Shown: piece after piece, positions 12,886-14,418 of the stretch
How positions within the stretch are numbered: position 1 is the first letter of the stretch
Layout: the number at the start of each line of letters is the position of its first letter
Source: Asaia bogorensis
Lineage (GTDB): Bacteria; Pseudomonadota; Alphaproteobacteria; Acetobacterales; Acetobacteraceae
Direction of reading: 5' to 3'
NCBI GenBank assembly: GCA_945873675.1
Contig: CAMCEP010000041.1
Span: forward strand, 1-14,418
DNA length: 14,418 bases
Position numbers and translations under genes: made by a program
Notes under the pieces: model-generated
The model's database searches: none
Seen by the model: the letters and a program-made list of their open reading frames with translations, nothing else
Told to the model about the DNA's origin: nothing

Positions 12886-12925
12886 GCCCTTATTCTAGCG
12901 CAGCCGCGCGGTTCGGGCAGCCCCC

Positions 12926-13912
12926 TTATTCGGCAACCAGCTTCAGCCGGCGAATCAGCGGCGCCCAGCGTTCGCCATCGCGCTTGGCCCGGGCGGCGAA
13001 ATCCTCGGCCGAGGCCGGCTCAGCCGGGTCGGCGCCCACACGCTTATAGGCGGCGCGCACCTTTTCATCCGCCAGCGCCTCCCGCAGCGCGGTATTCAAC
13101 CGGACCACAATCTCTCGTGGGGTTTGGGCAGGCACGGCAAGGCCGAAATAGCTTGACCCCTCAAAGCCCGGAATCGTCTGGCCCATGGTGGGGACGCCCG
13201 GCCATTCCGGGCGCGGTTCAACAGTAGTGACCGCCACGGGGCGTACGCTTTGGGTCTGGCGCAACGGCTCGCCTTCCGGCAGGCCAAGGCAGCGCGCATG
13301 CACGCGCCCAGCCATCAGATCAGTCATGGCATTGGTGGTCTGGCGATAGGGCACATGCACCATATCCAGGCCCAGTCTTGCCCCCATGTCTTCCATGATC
13401 AGGTGTGTGATGGCGCCAACACCGGCGGAGGCAAAGGTGAATTTGCCGGGATTCGCTTTGATCCAGGCCACGACCTCATTGAAATCCCGTCCAGGGATCG
13501 AATTATGCACCATCAGCAGGTTTGACGTGGTGCAGAACATGCCAACCGGCGTGAAATCACGCTGTGCATCATAGCCTACGGATTTATAGAGCAGCGCATT
13601 CAGCCCGCTATTCGTGCCCATGGTGGCGACCAGCACGGTATAGCCATCACCCGGGGCGCGGGAGACCATTTCCGCTGCAAGATTGCCTGCGCCGCCGGGG
13701 CGATTATCGGAAAGCACTGGCTGGCCAAGCCGCTGCTGCAAGGCTTCGGCCGTAACGCGGGAGACGATATCCGTCTGCCCACCGCCACCGTAAGGGATCA
13801 CCAGCCTGATCGGACGATCCGGATAGGTGCTGGCGCGCGCCAGGCTGGGTGCGGCAAGCCCCGCCAGACCCGCGAATAACATTGGACGGCGCGTGATGAT
13901 TTTTCCCGGCAT
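12926..13912 (-). CDS. Bug-family tripartite tricarboxylate transporter substrate-binding protein
   Basis: The 328-residue precursor has a Tat-like signal (TRRPMLFAGLAGLAAPSLARA, with a cut near residue 27). The Bug/TctC landmarks follow: YPDRPIRLVIPYGGGGQTDI (30-49), DNRPGGAGNLAAE (69-81), DGYTVLVATMGT, then FASAGVGAITHL, GVPTMGQTIPGFEG and FGLAVPAQTP near the end. Bug proteins bind mono- or dicarboxylates or other small acids in the periplasm and are often present in great excess over their TctA/TctB permeases. No TctA or TctB lies in the window, so this one may use a distant permease or act as a sensor. The ATG at 13910-13912 is chosen because AGGGGG precedes it; an upstream in-frame start at 13939 has no such site. 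It is divergent from a second Bug gene. Confidence 0.93.
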   Translation of the reverse strand: MPGKIITRRPMLFAGLAGLAAPSLARASTYPDRPIRLVIPYGGGGQTDIVSRVTAEALQQRLGQPVLSDNRPGGAGNLAAEMVSRAPGDGYTVLVATMGTNSGLNALLYKSVGYDAQRDFTPVGMFCTTSNLLMVHNSIPGRDFNEVVAWIKANPGKFTFASAGVGAITHLIMEDMGARLGLDMVHVPYRQTTNAMTDLMAGRVHARCLGLPEGEPLRQTQSVRPVAVTTVEPRPEWPGVPTMGQTIPGFEGSSYFGLAVPAQTPREIVVRLNTALREALADEKVRAAYKRVGADPAEPASAEDFAARAKRDGERWAPLIRRLKLVAE

Positions 13913-13917
13913 GGTTT

Positions 13918-13923
13918 CCCCCT
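13918..13923 (-). promoter_or_regulatory. Shine-Dalgarno selecting the start of the minus-strand Bug protein
   Basis: On the minus strand AGGGGG lies 5 bases before the ATG at 13910-13912. It favours this start over an in-frame one 27 bases upstream. Confidence 0.65.
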
Positions 13924-13932
13924 GACTGGCGC

Positions 13933-13945
13933 GGCGCAATGCGCC
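13933..13945. repeat. Palindrome in the divergent Bug-Bug intergenic region
   Basis: GGCGCA-A-TGCGCC is a perfect 6-base inverted repeat around one base, 20 bases upstream of the minus-strand start. A second quasi-palindrome, TTTG-CGCCGGCG-T-CAAA, lies at 13977-13993. Either could be an operator for the divergent pair; neither is a known site that I recognise. Confidence 0.35.
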
Positions 13946-14021
13946 CGGCTATGAAGCGAATGAAAGAACAGCATGATTTGCGCCGGCGTCAAAGCGCATG
14001 GCTGGGAAAGGAAGGAAGCGC

Positions 14022-14418
14022 ATGTTGCACCGCCGTAGCCTTTTGGCCGCGCCTGCCCTTTTGGCCATCAAACCCCTGGCGGCGCAGGGGGTTTGGAATC
14101 CGCAACGCCCCATTCGCATTCTGGTCGGTTTCGCGCCGGGCGGCGGGACGGATATCACGACGCGCACACTGACCAATAAGCTGCAAGCGCTTTTGGGTCA
14201 GCCGATCATTGTGGAAAACCGCCCTGGTGCTGGCGGTAATCTGGCATCCGAAGCGACGGTGAATTCCCAATCCGATGGTTACACATTGATGATGGGCACC
14301 ATCGCATCCCTGGTGCTGAACCCCATTCTGGCCAAGCTGCCCTTCGATGTCATGACGGATCTGACACCGATTTCGCGTTCCGTTGAGGTTACTAATATCC
14401 TTGTTGTACCCATGGATC
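14022..14418 (+). CDS. Bug-family substrate-binding protein, N-terminal part (cut by window edge)
   Basis: The first 132 codons are present; the rest lies beyond the right edge. A short basic, hydrophobic signal (MLHRRSLLAAPALLAIKPLAAQG) occupies about residues 1-23. The Bug landmarks follow: QRPIRILVGFAPGGGTDITT, VENRPGAGGNLASE and SDGYTLMMGT. The product should be periplasmic and bind a small acid. A strong purine-rich ribosome site (AAAGGAAGGAAG) precedes the ATG at 14022. It is a paralogue, not a duplicate, of the divergent Bug gene: the motifs align but the residues between them differ. Its permease partner, if adjacent, would be to the right of the window. Confidence 0.9.
   Translation, partial: MLHRRSLLAAPALLAIKPLAAQGVWNPQRPIRILVGFAPGGGTDITTRTLTNKLQALLGQPIIVENRPGAGGNLASEATVNSQSDGYTLMMGTIASLVLNPILAKLPFDVMTDLTPISRSVEVTNILVVPMD

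Noticed and set aside
1..14418. CRISPR array, insertion sequence, toxin-antitoxin pair, phage or defence genes
   Set aside because: No regularly spaced repeats, transposase motifs, terminal inverted repeats or defence-type domains were seen on either strand.

Overview
The window is a gene-dense, high-GC stretch of bacterial chromosome. No plasmid, phage, transposon or CRISPR signature is visible. Several traits suggest an alphaproteobacterium, probably Rhodospirillales/Acetobacteraceae-like: base composition, RecX and DUF423-type housekeeping genes, a TRAP transporter, two Bug-type binding proteins and a PagL-like outer-membrane barrel. The lineage is inferred from gene content only. No intergenic gap exceeds about 110 bases.

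Layout, left to right. Positions 1-792 (minus): recX followed, with a 4-base ATGA overlap, by an AzlC-type amino-acid exporter subunit that runs off the left edge. Positions 900-1787 (plus): a TauD/TfdA 2-oxoglutarate-dependent dioxygenase, converging with only 7 bases between stops on a minus-strand pair at 1795-3825. That pair is an enolase-superfamily (mandelate racemase type) enzyme followed by a D-2-hydroxyacid dehydrogenase, and looks like a small acid-catabolic operon. Positions 3868-6753 (minus): a run of conserved genes encoding a small membrane protein, a DUF423 protein, an RlmM-like RNA methyltransferase, an EF-hand protein and a BrkB/YihY membrane protein.

Positions 6852-11327 (plus) hold the most distinctive block. 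It encodes an NMT1/THI5-like binding-fold protein with no visible export signal, a maleate isomerase/Asp-Glu racemase family enzyme whose start overlaps that gene's stop, and then a complete TRAP transporter (DctP-type binding protein, DctQ, DctM) with 4-base overlaps between its genes. The simplest reading is uptake plus first-step conversion of a small organic acid, but the substrate cannot be read from the sequence.

Positions 11401-12063 (plus): a PagL-like outer-membrane barrel, ending 15 bases from a converging tRNA-Val(GAC) with encoded CCA. Positions 12202-12885 (minus): a DsbA-family (FrnE-like) oxidoreductase. Positions 12926-14418: two divergently transcribed Bug-type solute-binding proteins, the second cut by the right edge; their membrane partners (TctA/TctB) are not in the window.

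The overall theme is scavenging and processing of carboxylic acids (three binding proteins with Sec/Tat-like signals, one without, one TRAP carrier, and four candidate acid-metabolising enzymes), interleaved with housekeeping genes. The less ordinary signals are the leaderless binding-fold protein coupled to an isomerase, and a stem-loop that would embed the ribosome-binding site of the enolase-superfamily gene.
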